Positions 1 through 9,487 of a stretch of DNA of 64,000 nucleotides are shown here, one piece after another. Position numbers and translations under genes: made by a program. Below the pieces are notes generated by a model, which was not told the DNA's origin, made no database searches, and was given only the letters and a program-made list of their open reading frames with translations. The first letter of the stretch is position 1. The number at the start of each line of letters is the position of its first letter. The stretch is from the NCBI RefSeq assembly GCF_947496995.1, contig NZ_CANMFD010000001.1:306692-370691 (forward strand). Direction: 5' to 3'. Source of the stretch: an uncultured Roseibium sp. Its GTDB lineage: Bacteria; Pseudomonadota; Alphaproteobacteria; Rhizobiales; Stappiaceae.

Positions 1-972
1 TTGCGCCTGATTGCTGACGATAACGCCGTTGTCGAACTCGTAGGACAGATCGGCAATTCCGGTATGTGTGCGCGAATAGAAGCTCGGCACACTGGCCTGA
101 TCGTTTTCAAGCTTGTCGAAGGGTTGAACGGTGGCCGCTTCATAGGTCGGCTGGTTGTTCTGCGACGTCGCATAGGTGAGCTTGGCCGTCAGGCCGGGAA
201 TGGCGTCTGGTGTATAGAGAAGCTTCGCACGTCCGGTGAACGACATGATATCGAGGTCGGTAGCCTCCTCGGTGAAGCCCGAATTGATGAAGTCGATGAA
301 GGTGTCGCGGCCGTAATAGTCAAGCGCGACGCGGGCGGCGAGCTGGCTGCTCAACGGTCCGCTCAGCATTCCGGACACCCGGTGCGTGTTGTAGTTGCCG
401 TATTCGGCCTGCAGCGCGCCTTCCGGGGTGAAGGTTGGATCCTTGGTCTTGGCGATGATCGCACCGGCGATGCTGTTGGCGCCTTGCGAGGTCGTCTGCG
501 GGCCGCGGAACACTTCGATCTGGTCCACATCCCAGATGGACGTCGCTCCGAACACGGTTTCGAAATAGCTCTGGTAATGTCCGTCGATATTGATCGAGGC
601 ACGCGGCACCGTGCCGGAATAAAAGGCGACGGCGCCGGTGTTCGGTCCCTGGGTGTCCTGTCCCCGGATCACCGGAGCGACACCGACCGTTCCCGGATAA
701 TAGACGTTCGGGACATCCCCGATGGCGCTCTGGATGTTCTGTTCGTCCGGACGTGTCTCCAAGTCGGCTGCGGTGATGATTTCCACCGAACTGGCCGTTT
801 CCTGCAGGGTCCGGGTGATGTTCTCGCCACTGACGTAGATCGTGTCGAGCAGCGTCGTCCCCGATCCGGTGTTTGTTCCATTGTCCTGAGCCCACGCAAT
901 ACCCGATACGAGCTGTGAAACTGTGAACACAGCCGTACTGCCAAGCAACGTCGCAATCCGAGTCGGTTTCAT
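1..972 (-). CDS. TonB-dependent outer-membrane receptor, N-terminal part (truncated by window edge)
   Basis: Reading leftward from an ATG at 972 the frame stays open for 324 codons to the window edge, so only the N-terminal portion is visible. A signal peptide is seen (MKPTRIATLL start, alanine-rich end near AWA-QD at residues 27-30). A plug domain follows, with the typical stretches VEIITAADLETRP, an IRGQD motif near residue 103 and QIEVFRGPQ near residue 153, then GANSIAGAI, and the first barrel strands. TonB receptors of this form import iron-siderophores, haem, cobalamin or other large ligands across the outer membrane; the ligand cannot be told from this part. It is divergent from the IclR-family gene at 1349. 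Forward-strand open frames over the same bases are shadows. Confidence 0.9.
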   Translation of the reverse strand, partial: MKPTRIATLLGSTAVFTVSQLVSGIAWAQDNGTNTGSGTTLLDTIYVSGENITRTLQETASSVEIITAADLETRPDEQNIQSAIGDVPNVYYPGTVGVAPVIRGQDTQGPNTGAVAFYSGTVPRASINIDGHYQSYFETVFGATSIWDVDQIEVFRGPQTTSQGANSIAGAIIAKTKDPTFTPEGALQAEYGNYNTHRVSGMLSGPLSSQLAARVALDYYGRDTFIDFINSGFTEEATDLDIMSFTGRAKLLYTPDAIPGLTAKLTYATSQNNQPTYEAATVQPFDKLENDQASVPSFYSRTHTGIADLSYEFDNGVIVSNQAQ

Positions 973-1348
973 CTTTTTTACCCTGATAGTGATGTTTCTG
1001 CGCCAGCTGGATAAATCTTGCCGCGACAGATTTCGGAGAGAGAAACCCATTGCCGTCAGTGGTCCGAACTTGCCCCCGGCCCCGGACGTATGGATCAATC
1101 GAGTTCCACTATACAGAATAGATTACACATTTCAACATGAGTTAAAAACTCATGAATAAAAGTTGCATTGCAGCAACATGACCCGGCAACGATCTGAATC
1201 TGAACGGGAATTTTGTCAGTTTCCCGATTGAACTGGAGGCGAATGCCCAATAGGCTGACGGGCAAACGGGGGAGATCGCTTTGCAGGACTGTTCAGGATC
1301 GGGATCTACCGGCAAAGGCTGCCAGGATCATGCGCGGGCACCGGTTTC
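973..1348. promoter_or_regulatory. Divergent intergenic region of TonB receptor and IclR gene, with inverted repeats
   Basis: This 376-bp gap holds no convincing gene. It carries a perfect inverted repeat, CATGAGTT-AAA-AACTCATG, at 1136-1154, closely followed by GTTGC-ATTGCA-GCAAC at 1162-1177. Their position between two divergent genes makes them candidate operator sites, either for the adjacent IclR regulator or for an iron or nutrient regulator of the receptor. Which protein binds is inference. Confidence 0.5.
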
Positions 1349-2143
1349 ATGAGTGAAGACAACGACAAGGACGGTGGCGAAGACACCCCGAAGCGGTCGG
1401 GCAACATCCAGTCGGTCTCGATCGCAACCCGCTTTCTGAACATCCTCGCCAATGCAGCCGAACCCACGGCTCTCGGGGTGATCGCCCGCAAGGCGGGAAC
1501 CGGCAGTCCCACCGCCCATCGCTACCTGCAAAGCCTGGTGAAGGAAGGCCTTGCCATGCAGGATCCGCAAACCGGTTTCTACGACCTGGGTCCGACCGCA
1601 CTCAGCATCGGTATAGGTGCCTTGAAAAGGATTCATCCGGTCGAAATTGCCGCCAGATACATGAAGGAACTTGCGAGCGGATTTGCCGCGAGCGCGGGGG
1701 TTGCGATCTGGACCGAGCGCGGGCCGACCGTCGTGCGCTGGTATCGCAGCTCCCTGTTTTCAATCAGTTCCGTCGGTCTCGGCGATGTCCTGCCGGTCGA
1801 CAATTCGGCTTGCGGGCTGGTCTTCCAGGCCTTTCTTCCGGAGAGCCAGATCGACATGGCGAGAAAACTGCAGCCTGTGCATTTCCGTGGCAAGCGCGCG
1901 CCGCGAGACCAGGTGGATGAGGTGCGCAAGACCTGCTGGTCCGAGCTGACCGATCACCTTCTGCCGGGCATCACGGGGCAGGCGGTTCCGGTTTTCGATG
2001 CCCAGCAGGAAATCGCCTGTGTCATGACGACCGTCACCAATCTCGGGCTGATGCTCAAGCCGGAGGACCAGCGGGCTCTGTTCGAATGCGCCAAAAAGGT
2101 CGTGAGGGAAACCGGCGGAACCGATCGATTTGCCATCGAGTGA
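1349..2143 (+). CDS. IclR-family transcriptional regulator
   Basis: This 264-residue protein matches the IclR family in length and layout. An N-terminal winged helix-turn-helix (about residues 22-85) includes SIATRFLNILANAAEPTALG and SPTAHRYLQSLVKEG. A C-terminal GAF-like effector domain contains DVLPVDNSACGLVFQAF and the late PVFDAQQEIACVMTT stretch. IclR proteins are DNA-binding regulators of catabolic or transport genes. It is divergent from the TonB receptor and converges on the CocE hydrolase that ends the peptide ABC operon, so it could control either. The ATG at 1349 follows a weak ribosome binding site; the charged, acidic first 20 residues precede the recognisable HTH. Confidence 0.9.
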   Translation: MSEDNDKDGGEDTPKRSGNIQSVSIATRFLNILANAAEPTALGVIARKAGTGSPTAHRYLQSLVKEGLAMQDPQTGFYDLGPTALSIGIGALKRIHPVEIAARYMKELASGFAASAGVAIWTERGPTVVRWYRSSLFSISSVGLGDVLPVDNSACGLVFQAFLPESQIDMARKLQPVHFRGKRAPRDQVDEVRKTCWSELTDHLLPGITGQAVPVFDAQQEIACVMTTVTNLGLMLKPEDQRALFECAKKVVRETGGTDRFAIE

Positions 2144-2184
2144 CCTCTGGTGCCCGGCCGGCTGAAAAGGACGCGCCGGCGGCT

Positions 2185-4065
2185 TCAAAGCACATGAAGT
2201 GTCAGGACGGATCCTTCCGGGCCGAGATGGATGGTGTTGGTCGCGGTGTGCATCTGCCGGGACCGGCCTTCCGGTTCGCCCGTGTTGGGATTGACGTCAT
2301 ATTTCGGGAAGTTCGAAGAAGAAATATCGAGCCGCAGGCGATGTCCCCTGGCGAAACGGTTTGCCGTCGCGAACGGCGTGATCTCGATGCTGAATGCCCC
2401 GGTTGTCGCGCCGACCGGCTTCGGCTGTTCGAAGCCATCGCGGTAGCGGACGCGGAAAATACCGTCGGTGATGTTGAGCGCATAGCCGTTCGGATAGTCG
2501 CGTGAAGGCGGGTAGACATCGATCAGCTTGGCGGTGAAGTCAGTATCCGGCGCATCGGTGGAGACCAGAAGGCGTACGCTCACGGGGCCGACGACGATCA
2601 GATCCTCTTCCAGGGGGGCTGTTTCGAAGCACAGAACGTCGCGCCGCGCCTTCAGAGGCCGGCCCGGATTCTGGCATCCGAAAAACTCCGGCGCCTCGAC
2701 CTGATCGAAGCCGCCTCCGGTAAAGATCGGCTCGCCTGATGTGAGCGCGCCACCGATAGTGGGTACCGGATCGCGGGGATCGAAATCGTAGGACAGCCTT
2801 TCGTCCACGGCAGGCGGCTGTTCGTCGAGCCGCATGTCCGGGTGCAGATGAAGGTCGAGCGGCACCGCTCCCGGTACCGGCCAGTCCGGTGCCTCGCACC
2901 ACATGCCGCCGTGATCGAGATGACCTTCGGCCGTCTTCCGGCCGGAGCCGCCGCCCATGAGGAAATAGTGGACCCGTCTCTCCTGACCCGTCCCGGCCTC
3001 TTCCTTCAGCCAGTGTGCGAACCAGCGCAGACGATAGGTCAGCCAGTCGGCATCGATCTGCCCGTCGAAGAGGGCGGCGGGGCCGAAATCGACATCGCCG
3101 AATATGCTGCGCGAGCGATTGCCGTGGGTCCACGGTCCCATGATCAGGGCCGTCGGCCGCTCGGCCTTCAGGCCGGCATGATTTTCCAGGGCAGTCTGGA
3201 CATAGGTGTCATACCAGCTCGACATGAAGACGACCGGGATCTTCGGGATGGAGTGATAGTGGCCGGCGGCCCACAGGCCGATCTTCTTCCAGAAGCCGTC
3301 GAAGGTTCCATTCTGCCACTGATCGAGCAGATACTGCTCGTAATCGGGATCCCACTTAAGCGGCGAACGTCCGGCGGTCCATGGCATCCGCCCCATCCAG
3401 CCTTCAAGGTCCTCCCGGGAAAGGGCGTCGCGGATGGTCGGGTCGCGCAGGGCGGCCGGGCTTTCCATCGCGTGGTTATAGGCCCAGATCGCCTGCTTCA
3501 GTTCCAGCGCGCCACCCTGGCGGATGCCGCAGGTGAACGCGTTGGAAAAGCCGCCGGAATCCAGGATCATGCAGGCAAGGCCAGGCGGGTTGAGACAGGC
3601 CAGCGCCATCTGGGTATGGGCGGCATAGCTGAGGCCCATGGTGCCTATCCGGCCGGAGCAGAAGGGCTGTGCGGTGATCCACGCCATGGTGTCATAGCCG
3701 TCCTCGCCCTCATGCACATATTTGGTGAACGTGCCTTCCGAACCATGGCGGCCGCGGCAATCCTGAAAGACCGCCACATAGCCTTCGCGCACCAGCCGGG
3801 CCGCAAGCGCTTCCCGTGTCATAGGTGTGGGGTCCGCCACGGAGAACTCGGTCCTCGGCGTGCCGCTCTTGTTGTAGGGCGTGCGCTCCAGGATCACCGG
3901 GCGGGGGGCCTCCGCCGCCCGTCCGCTTGACGCCGGGCGGTAGATATCCGTCGCCAGCCGGACGCCGTCGCGCATCGTCACCATGACGTTGCGATGCACG
4001 ACGACATCGTCAGCGAGGAGAACCGCCGGCCCGAGACCGGCGTCTGCTTCCGGCATTTGGCTCAC
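2185..4065 (-). CDS. CocE/NonD-family alpha/beta hydrolase (X-Pro dipeptidyl-peptidase-like)
   Basis: A 626-residue protein of the CocE/NonD family. The N-terminal alpha/beta hydrolase core has the MRDGVRLATDIYRP strand, QDCRGRHGSEG, and the nucleophile elbow GTMGLSYAAHT with Ser146. The C-terminal jelly-roll domain includes RGHRLRLDISSSNFP, typical of X-Pro dipeptidyl-peptidase C-terminal domains. Family members cleave acyl bonds in cocaine-like esters, beta-lactams, glutaryl-cephalosporins or X-Pro peptides. Its start overlaps the stop of the upstream peptide-binding protein by an ATGA junction (4062-4065), so it is the last gene of the peptide ABC operon. It probably processes what that transporter imports; the true substrate is unknown. 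No signal peptide is evident, so it is likely cytoplasmic. Confidence 0.88.
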   Translation of the reverse strand: MSQMPEADAGLGPAVLLADDVVVHRNVMVTMRDGVRLATDIYRPASSGRAAEAPRPVILERTPYNKSGTPRTEFSVADPTPMTREALAARLVREGYVAVFQDCRGRHGSEGTFTKYVHEGEDGYDTMAWITAQPFCSGRIGTMGLSYAAHTQMALACLNPPGLACMILDSGGFSNAFTCGIRQGGALELKQAIWAYNHAMESPAALRDPTIRDALSREDLEGWMGRMPWTAGRSPLKWDPDYEQYLLDQWQNGTFDGFWKKIGLWAAGHYHSIPKIPVVFMSSWYDTYVQTALENHAGLKAERPTALIMGPWTHGNRSRSIFGDVDFGPAALFDGQIDADWLTYRLRWFAHWLKEEAGTGQERRVHYFLMGGGSGRKTAEGHLDHGGMWCEAPDWPVPGAVPLDLHLHPDMRLDEQPPAVDERLSYDFDPRDPVPTIGGALTSGEPIFTGGGFDQVEAPEFFGCQNPGRPLKARRDVLCFETAPLEEDLIVVGPVSVRLLVSTDAPDTDFTAKLIDVYPPSRDYPNGYALNITDGIFRVRYRDGFEQPKPVGATTGAFSIEITPFATANRFARGHRLRLDISSSNFPKYDVNPNTGEPEGRSRQMHTATNTIHLGPEGSVLTLHVL

Positions 4066-5639
4066 TCGGCCTTTTCCACGGCTTGCGGCAGGGTGGCTTC
4101 AGCCAGCCCGCCCTTGATGGAAAGGCCGGCCTTCATCGCCCAATGCACCTTCTGCCAGTAGAGCGGTACAACGGGCTCTCCGGCGAAGACATTGACAGTG
4201 GCGTCAGCCAGCAACGCGTTGCGCTTGGCCGGATCGAATTCCTGCATGGCAACGTCAAGAGCGGCGTCGAACTCGGGATCGGAGAACCGTACCCGGTTGA
4301 AGGATCCCTTCTTGGCGTCCTTGTCGTAGGTATGCAGCAGGCTCAACAGAAGCGGCGCGGTGGTCGGGGTCGAAGCCCCCAGCGAGAAGACGAAAGCACC
4401 GTAGTCGCCGTTGGTCGCAGCCTTGGAATAGACGTTGTAGGGCAACGCCTCGACGCCGTTCACCTTCAGGCCGCCCCGCGCCAACATCTGTCCGAGCGCC
4501 TGAACCAGATCCGCGTCGCCCGGAAAACGGTTGTTCGACGAGGAGAGAGTGATGCCGAAGCCGTCCGGATATCCGGCCTCCGCCAGCAGTTCCGCCGCCT
4601 TTTCCACGTCGCGCCCGTCAGGCCCGAGAACGTCGGCATGGCCGCCAAGCCCCGGAGCGCCGATCTGGCCCGCCGGAATGCCGGACCCGCCGAGAATGCG
4701 GTCGACGATAAGCTCGCGGTCGATCATCAGCGAAATCGCCTTGCGCACCCGGGCATCCCTGAACGGGTTTTCCGGCAACGGATTGCCCTCAAGGTCCGTG
4801 ACGCCCGGCGCCTGGTCCTCGCGCATGGACAGGCCCAGATAGATGACACGCCCGCTCGCTGTGGAGACGACATTCATGCCTTCCGTCTTGGCGAACCAGC
4901 CGATATCTTCCGGCGGAACCGCGTCGATCAGGTCGACGGCGCCCGACAGCAGCGCGGAGACGCGGGCGGCGTCGTTGGAGATGAAGCGGATTTCGACATC
5001 CTTGAAGTCAGGCTTGTCGCCCCAATAGCCGTCATAGCCTTCCAGCTTGAGCGACTCGTTCGGCGACCAGCTGAGAAACTTGTAGGGACCGGTACCGATC
5101 GCCGCCTTGCCGGAGTTGAAATCGTCCGAGGTCATGCCGTCCGTCGCCGCTTTGGAGACGATGAAGACGCGGCCGATATCCTCCATCAGTGTCGGCGCCG
5201 GGACGTTGGTGGTGATCCTGATCGTGTGGTCGTCAAGCTTTTCCATCGCGCCGATCGCCGACACCATGTCGGTGAACGGAGCCGGGCTGTTGGGCACTTC
5301 ATCCGTGCGCTCCAGCGAGAAGATCACATCGTCCGCCGTGAAGGGCGAGCCGTCATGAAAGGTAACGCCGGTCCGGAGATTGATCTCCCATGTCAGCGGA
5401 TCGATGTTCTTCCAGCTTTCGGCAAGGCCCGGCTGCATCTGCAGGTTCTCGTCGAAATCGGCCAGCCGCCCGAAGATCATCGTCGCGGTCATCTGGTTGT
5501 TGCCGGTCCGCGAGAACTGCGGGTCGATCGAACTCTGTTCGCTGGCGCGTCCGATGGTCAGATCCGCCGCGTGGGCGGGCAGGGCCGCTGCCGCCAGAAG
5601 CGCCGCAAGGGCTGTACGTCTCAGAAATTTCATGTTCAC
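4062..5639 (-). CDS. ABC transporter periplasmic substrate-binding protein, peptide family (DppA/OppA-like)
   Basis: A 525-residue SBP_bac_5-type binding protein. A clear signal peptide (MNMKFLRRTALAALLAAAALPAHA) precedes the mature start ADLTIGRASEQSSIDPQFS. Family stretches include LAESWKNIDPLTWEINLRTGVTFHDGSPFTADDV at residues 69-102, seen here as separate short motifs, and KAISLMIDRELIVDRIL. It lies between the ATPase pair and CocE hydrolase with four-base overlaps on both sides, so all are co-translated. The family carries di- and oligopeptides, but also opines, glutathione or sugars, so the ligand is not certain. Confidence 0.92.
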   Translation of the reverse strand: MNMKFLRRTALAALLAAAALPAHAADLTIGRASEQSSIDPQFSRTGNNQMTATMIFGRLADFDENLQMQPGLAESWKNIDPLTWEINLRTGVTFHDGSPFTADDVIFSLERTDEVPNSPAPFTDMVSAIGAMEKLDDHTIRITTNVPAPTLMEDIGRVFIVSKAATDGMTSDDFNSGKAAIGTGPYKFLSWSPNESLKLEGYDGYWGDKPDFKDVEIRFISNDAARVSALLSGAVDLIDAVPPEDIGWFAKTEGMNVVSTASGRVIYLGLSMREDQAPGVTDLEGNPLPENPFRDARVRKAISLMIDRELIVDRILGGSGIPAGQIGAPGLGGHADVLGPDGRDVEKAAELLAEAGYPDGFGITLSSSNNRFPGDADLVQALGQMLARGGLKVNGVEALPYNVYSKAATNGDYGAFVFSLGASTPTTAPLLLSLLHTYDKDAKKGSFNRVRFSDPEFDAALDVAMQEFDPAKRNALLADATVNVFAGEPVVPLYWQKVHWAMKAGLSIKGGLAEATLPQAVEKAE

Positions 5640-6667
5640 TCTCCCTGTCTGGATGGGGTGTCGATAAGTCCGTTTCCGTCATTGAGGTGGCAGGCCACGT
5701 CCTGCCCGGCGCCGACCTGCTTCAAGGCCGGCCGTTCGAGGCGGCAACGGTCGAAGGCGTGCGGGCAACGGGGATGGAAGTGGCAGCCCGAAGGCGGGTT
5801 CACGGGCGAGGGGATTTCACCCTTGATGGCCGTGAACCGCCGGCCGCGGCGGTCGAGCCGCGGAATTTCTTCCAGAAGCGCCGCTGTATAGGGATGGCGC
5901 GGCGCGTCGAACACGGTGTCGGCGGGCGATATTTCCACCACCCGGCCGAGATACATGATGACGACGCGGTCCGAGATGTGGCGCACCACCGAAAGATCGT
6001 GGCTGATGAACAGCAGCGTCAGGTTGAACTGCCGGCGCAGGTCCATGAACAGGTTGATGACCTGAGCCTGGATCGAAACATCGAGCGCCGCGATGCTTTC
6101 ATCGCAAATGAGGAAATCGGGATTGACCGCCAGCGCACGGGCAATGCCGATGCGCTGGCGCTGGCCACCGGAAAACTGATGCGGGTAACGGTCTGCCATG
6201 GTGGGATCCAGCCCGACCGTCGCCAGCAGTTTTCCGACCTCTGCGCGAACCTCCCTGCGCGGTATCAGCCCGTGCACGCGCGGTGCCTCGCCGATGATCT
6301 CCGACACCCGCTTGCGCGGGTTCAGCGACGACATGGGGTCCTGAAAGATGATCTGCGTGGCAAGCCGCATCTTGCGGGCGTCCGCGCCCCTGAGCGCGCG
6401 GATATCCTGTCCCTGGCGGGTGATACGACCCTCCGACGGCTGCAGCATGCCTGCGATGACCCGGCCCAGGGTCGATTTTCCGCAACCGGATTCGCCGACG
6501 AGGCCGACCACTTCTCCGCGATGAATGTGCAGGTCGACCCCGTCGAGGGCGTGAACGGTCGCCGGTTCGGCGGCGGCGCCCAGCCGGATGGCAAGCCGCT
6601 CGGCAAAGTCGGGCGTGTGACGGAAGCGTTTGGAGACGCCCTCGGCGGCGGCGAGAATATCGGTCAT
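5636..6667 (-). CDS. Oligopeptide-type ABC transporter ATP-binding protein (DppF/OppF-like)
   Basis: Start taken at ATG 6667 ([15 protein letters not shown]), which overlaps the stop of the preceding ATPase as TGATG; a longer frame to 6781 exists but its extra residues overlap the neighbour and lack family character. The 343-residue product has Walker A GLVGESGCGKSTLGR, signature FSGGQRQRIGIARAL and Walker B DFLICDESIAALD. The Walker B region reads CDES rather than the usual CDEP, a mild variation seen among these ATPases. The C-terminal oligo_HPY region includes GCHFHPRCPHAFDRC, which in this family can hold an iron-sulfur cluster. It powers the peptide importer with the ATPase at 6667-7629. 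Confidence 0.93.
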   Translation of the reverse strand: MTDILAAAEGVSKRFRHTPDFAERLAIRLGAAAEPATVHALDGVDLHIHRGEVVGLVGESGCGKSTLGRVIAGMLQPSEGRITRQGQDIRALRGADARKMRLATQIIFQDPMSSLNPRKRVSEIIGEAPRVHGLIPRREVRAEVGKLLATVGLDPTMADRYPHQFSGGQRQRIGIARALAVNPDFLICDESIAALDVSIQAQVINLFMDLRRQFNLTLLFISHDLSVVRHISDRVVIMYLGRVVEISPADTVFDAPRHPYTAALLEEIPRLDRRGRRFTAIKGEIPSPVNPPSGCHFHPRCPHAFDRCRLERPALKQVGAGQDVACHLNDGNGLIDTPSRQGE

Positions 6668-7629
6668 CACGAGCTCCCCATCGGATAAAAGCAACGCCAG
6701 CGCCTTGGCGTCGCGCAGGTTTCCGGAACGTCGTTCAGGCAGAGATCGCCCGCATGGTCGCAGCGCGGCCGGAAGGCGCATCCTTCGGGCCGGTGGAGGG
6801 CGGACGGCGCACTGCCGCGGATCTGCCGCAGGGGTTTGCCGCGTTCGTTGGCGATGGGCGCCGAGGCGACCAGCCCGCTGGTATAGGGATGGCGCGGCGC
6901 GTCGAGCACGTCGTCCCTCGGTCCTTCCTCGACGATCCGGCCGGCGTACATGACGGCGATCCGGTCTGCGAGGCCGGCGACGACGCCCAGATCGTGGCTG
7001 ATCCAGATGAGGCCCATGCCCATTTCGGCGGCCAGCCCCTGAACCTCGGAGAGGATTTGCGACTGGATGGTCACGTCGAGCGCAGTGGTCGGCTCGTCGG
7101 CGATGATCAGGTCCGGCTCGTGCAGCAGGGCGGTGGCGATGGCGACGCGCTGGCGCATGCCGCCGGAAAATTCATGCGGATAGGCGTCGAGCCGTTCCTC
7201 CGGACGCGGAATGCCGACCCGGCCGAGAGCATCGCGCGCCTTCGCCCGGGCATCCGCGCGCGACATGCGCCGGTGAGCCTGGACGGTCTCGACCATCTGG
7301 GTGCCGATGGAAAGCACCGGGTTGAGGGTCATCATCGGATCCTGGAAAATCATCGCGATCCGGTCGCCGCGCAGCGCGCGCAGCCGCTCTTCGGAGGCGG
7401 CGCGCAGGTCTTCGCCGTTGAAGCGGATGCTGCCGCCGACCACCTTGCCGGGCGGGTCGACAAGACCGAGGATCGAAAATCCGGTGATCGATTTGCCCGA
7501 GCCGCTTTCGCCGACGAGACCAATGATCTCGCCCTTGGCGAGAGAGAAGCTCACGCCGTCCACCGCCTTCACCGTACCGGCCGGGGTTTCGAACCAGGTC
7601 TTGAGTTCGCTCACTTCCAGAAGGGTCAT
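6667..7629 (-). CDS. Oligopeptide-type ABC transporter ATP-binding protein (DppD/OppD-like)
   Basis: Start taken at ATG 7629 ([13 protein letters not shown]), which overlaps the stop of the upstream permease as ATGA. The open frame continues to 8148 but those codons lie inside the permease gene. The 320-residue product has Walker [15 protein letters not shown], signature [15 protein letters not shown], Walker [14 protein letters not shown], and a C-terminal oligo_HPY segment with [15 protein letters not shown]. It forms the nucleotide-binding heterodimer with the neighbouring DppF-like protein. Confidence 0.93.
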   Translation of the reverse strand: MTLLEVSELKTWFETPAGTVKAVDGVSFSLAKGEIIGLVGESGSGKSITGFSILGLVDPPGKVVGGSIRFNGEDLRAASEERLRALRGDRIAMIFQDPMMTLNPVLSIGTQMVETVQAHRRMSRADARAKARDALGRVGIPRPEERLDAYPHEFSGGMRQRVAIATALLHEPDLIIADEPTTALDVTIQSQILSEVQGLAAEMGMGLIWISHDLGVVAGLADRIAVMYAGRIVEEGPRDDVLDAPRHPYTSGLVASAPIANERGKPLRQIRGSAPSALHRPEGCAFRPRCDHAGDLCLNDVPETCATPRRWRCFYPMGSS

Positions 7630-8519
7630 GCCGCAAGCCTCGGGTTCAGGACGGCCCGCAATCTGTCGCCGACGACATTGATCGAGAAGATCAGCGTCAG
7701 CAGCAGCAGGCCGGGAAAGACGCTCATCCAGTAAAGTCCGGCCAGAAGGACGTGATAGCCGTTTGCAATGAGAAGCCCGAGAGACGGCTCGGTGATCGGC
7801 AGGCCGATACCGAGAAAGGAAAGCGTCGCTTCCGCGGCGATGGCATGCGCCACCTGGATCGTGCCGACGATGATCAGCGGCGGCAGACAGTTCGGCAGCA
7901 GGTGATGAAAGAGGATGCGCGGCGAGGAAAGCCCGAGGCAGCGGGCCGCCTCCACATAATCCTTGCCGGTCTCCACCATGGCGGCGGCCCGCACGGTCCG
8001 GGCGAAGAACGCCCACTGAACGAAGACGAGGGCGAGGATCACCTTCCAGGTGCCCTGGCCGAAGGCGACCATGATCATCAGCGCGACGAGGATCTTGGGA
8101 AAGCCCAGCATCAGGTCGACGAGACGCATGATCAGCGTGTCGAGCCACTTGCCGAAATAGGCGGCGGCAAGACCGAGCGTGGTGCCGATCGCCAGGGCGA
8201 TAACGCCTGCCGTGAGCCCGACGGCCAGAGACGTGCGCAGGCCGTAGAGCATGGCCGACAGCATGTCGCGGCCCTGGGTGTCCGTCCCCAACAGATAGGT
8301 CATGCCGTTATAGCCGACCGTGCCCGGCGGCAGTTTTGCATCGAAAATGTCGATTTCCTTCAGGTCATAAGGGTTTTGCGGCGCGAGCACGGGCGCGAAG
8401 ATCGCCGCCAGAACCAGGAGCACGCAGATGACCAGGGCGATCGCGGCCTTCGGGCTGGCGGCGATGCCCCGGCCTGCGCGTGCGATCAGGCTTTCGCCCG
8501 GGAGCCGGAGAAGGGTCAT
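7626..8519 (-). CDS. Peptide ABC transporter permease (DppC/OppC-like)
   Basis: Start at ATG 8519 (MTLLRLPGESLIARAG), overlapping the DppB-like stop by four bases. The longer frame reaching 9137 is a shadow over the other permease. The 297-residue protein has an N-terminal membrane anchor (AIALVICVLLVLAAIFAPVL) and five further hydrophobic segments. The cytoplasmic coupling loop DYVEAARCLGLSSPRILFHHLLPN-type region (residues about 185-208) is the EAA motif that docks onto the ATPases. It forms the membrane channel with the DppB-like protein. Confidence 0.93.
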   Translation of the reverse strand: MTLLRLPGESLIARAGRGIAASPKAAIALVICVLLVLAAIFAPVLAPQNPYDLKEIDIFDAKLPPGTVGYNGMTYLLGTDTQGRDMLSAMLYGLRTSLAVGLTAGVIALAIGTTLGLAAAYFGKWLDTLIMRLVDLMLGFPKILVALMIMVAFGQGTWKVILALVFVQWAFFARTVRAAAMVETGKDYVEAARCLGLSSPRILFHHLLPNCLPPLIIVGTIQVAHAIAAEATLSFLGIGLPITEPSLGLLIANGYHVLLAGLYWMSVFPGLLLLTLIFSINVVGDRLRAVLNPRLAA

Positions 8520-9487
8520 GTGGCGCGGCTCCGGATGCGGGGGTCGAGAAGGGAGTAGGCAACGTCGACCGCCAGATTGATCGCGATGAACAGCGTCACC
8601 ATCACCAGGATGTAGGCGACGACGACGGGCCGGTCCAAGGCGGAGATGGAATCGATGATCAGCTTGCCGACGCCCGGCCAGGCGAAGATGGTCTCGGTGA
8701 CCACCGCGAAGGCCACCAGCGTGCCGAACTCGATGCCGATGACGGTGACGATCGGGATCAGGATGATCTTCATCACGTGAACCATCAGGATGCGGCGTTC
8801 GCTGAGGCCGCGGGCGCGGGCGTATTTCACGAAGTCGAGCGGCAGCGTTTCCTGAACGCCCGTCCGCGTCAGCCGGATGATCACCGCCATGTTGCCGAGC
8901 GAAAGGTTGATCGCCGGCAGGATCAGGTGGCGGATGCCGTCCCAGGAGGCGAAACTCGTGGTGATGCCAAAGATCGTCCCCGGCTCGCCGCGTCCGGTGG
9001 AGGGCAGCCAGCCGAGCCAGACGGCGAAGATCATGATCAGCATCATGCCCTGCCAGAAATTCGGCAGGGAAAAGCCCAGGATGGACCCGGTCATGATGCT
9101 TTCGTCGACCATTGTTCCGGGGCGGTTTCCGGCCCACAGACCCATTGGCAACCCGATCAGCAGCGACATCAGCAACGCCGTGATCGTCAGCTCCAGCGTC
9201 GCCGGCAGACGCTCGAAGATGACGGTCATCGCCGGCTGGTTATAGACAAAGGAATTGCCGAAATCCCCGTGCAGCGCGGCCCACAGGAACCGGCCGTACT
9301 GGACGGGAAGCGGCAGGTCGAGCCCGAGCGAGCGCGCGACCTGGGCCTTTTCCGTCTCCGAGGCGTCGGAGGGCAGCAGGATCTCCAGCGGATCGCCGAT
9401 GGCATAGACCGCGACGAACACGATCAGCGACGTGGCGAACAGCACCATGACGGCCTGCATCAGGCGGCGGATGACGAAAGTCGTCAT
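8516..9487 (-). CDS. Peptide ABC transporter permease (DppB/OppB-like), first gene of operon
   Basis: Start taken at ATG 9487 (MTTFVIRRLMQAVMVL), which is the family's canonical N-terminus running straight into the first membrane segment (AVMVLFATSLIVFVAVYAI). The open frame upstream to 9634 adds a charged non-family tail that overlaps the LysR promoter. The 323-residue product has about six membrane segments and the EAA loop DFVKYARARGLSERRILMVH. It opens a six-gene leftward operon: DppB, DppC, DppD, DppF, binding protein, CocE, with every junction overlapping. The divergent LysR gene is 139 bp away. Confidence 0.93.
   Translation of the reverse strand: MTTFVIRRLMQAVMVLFATSLIVFVAVYAIGDPLEILLPSDASETEKAQVARSLGLDLPLPVQYGRFLWAALHGDFGNSFVYNQPAMTVIFERLPATLELTITALLMSLLIGLPMGLWAGNRPGTMVDESIMTGSILGFSLPNFWQGMMLIMIFAVWLGWLPSTGRGEPGTIFGITTSFASWDGIRHLILPAINLSLGNMAVIIRLTRTGVQETLPLDFVKYARARGLSERRILMVHVMKIILIPIVTVIGIEFGTLVAFAVVTETIFAWPGVGKLIIDSISALDRPVVVAYILVMVTLFIAINLAVDVAYSLLDPRIRSRAT

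Noticed and set aside
5390..6688. Long rightward frame opposite the DppF-like ATPase
   Set aside because: The leftward strand encodes clear ABC motifs; the opposite frame has no family features.
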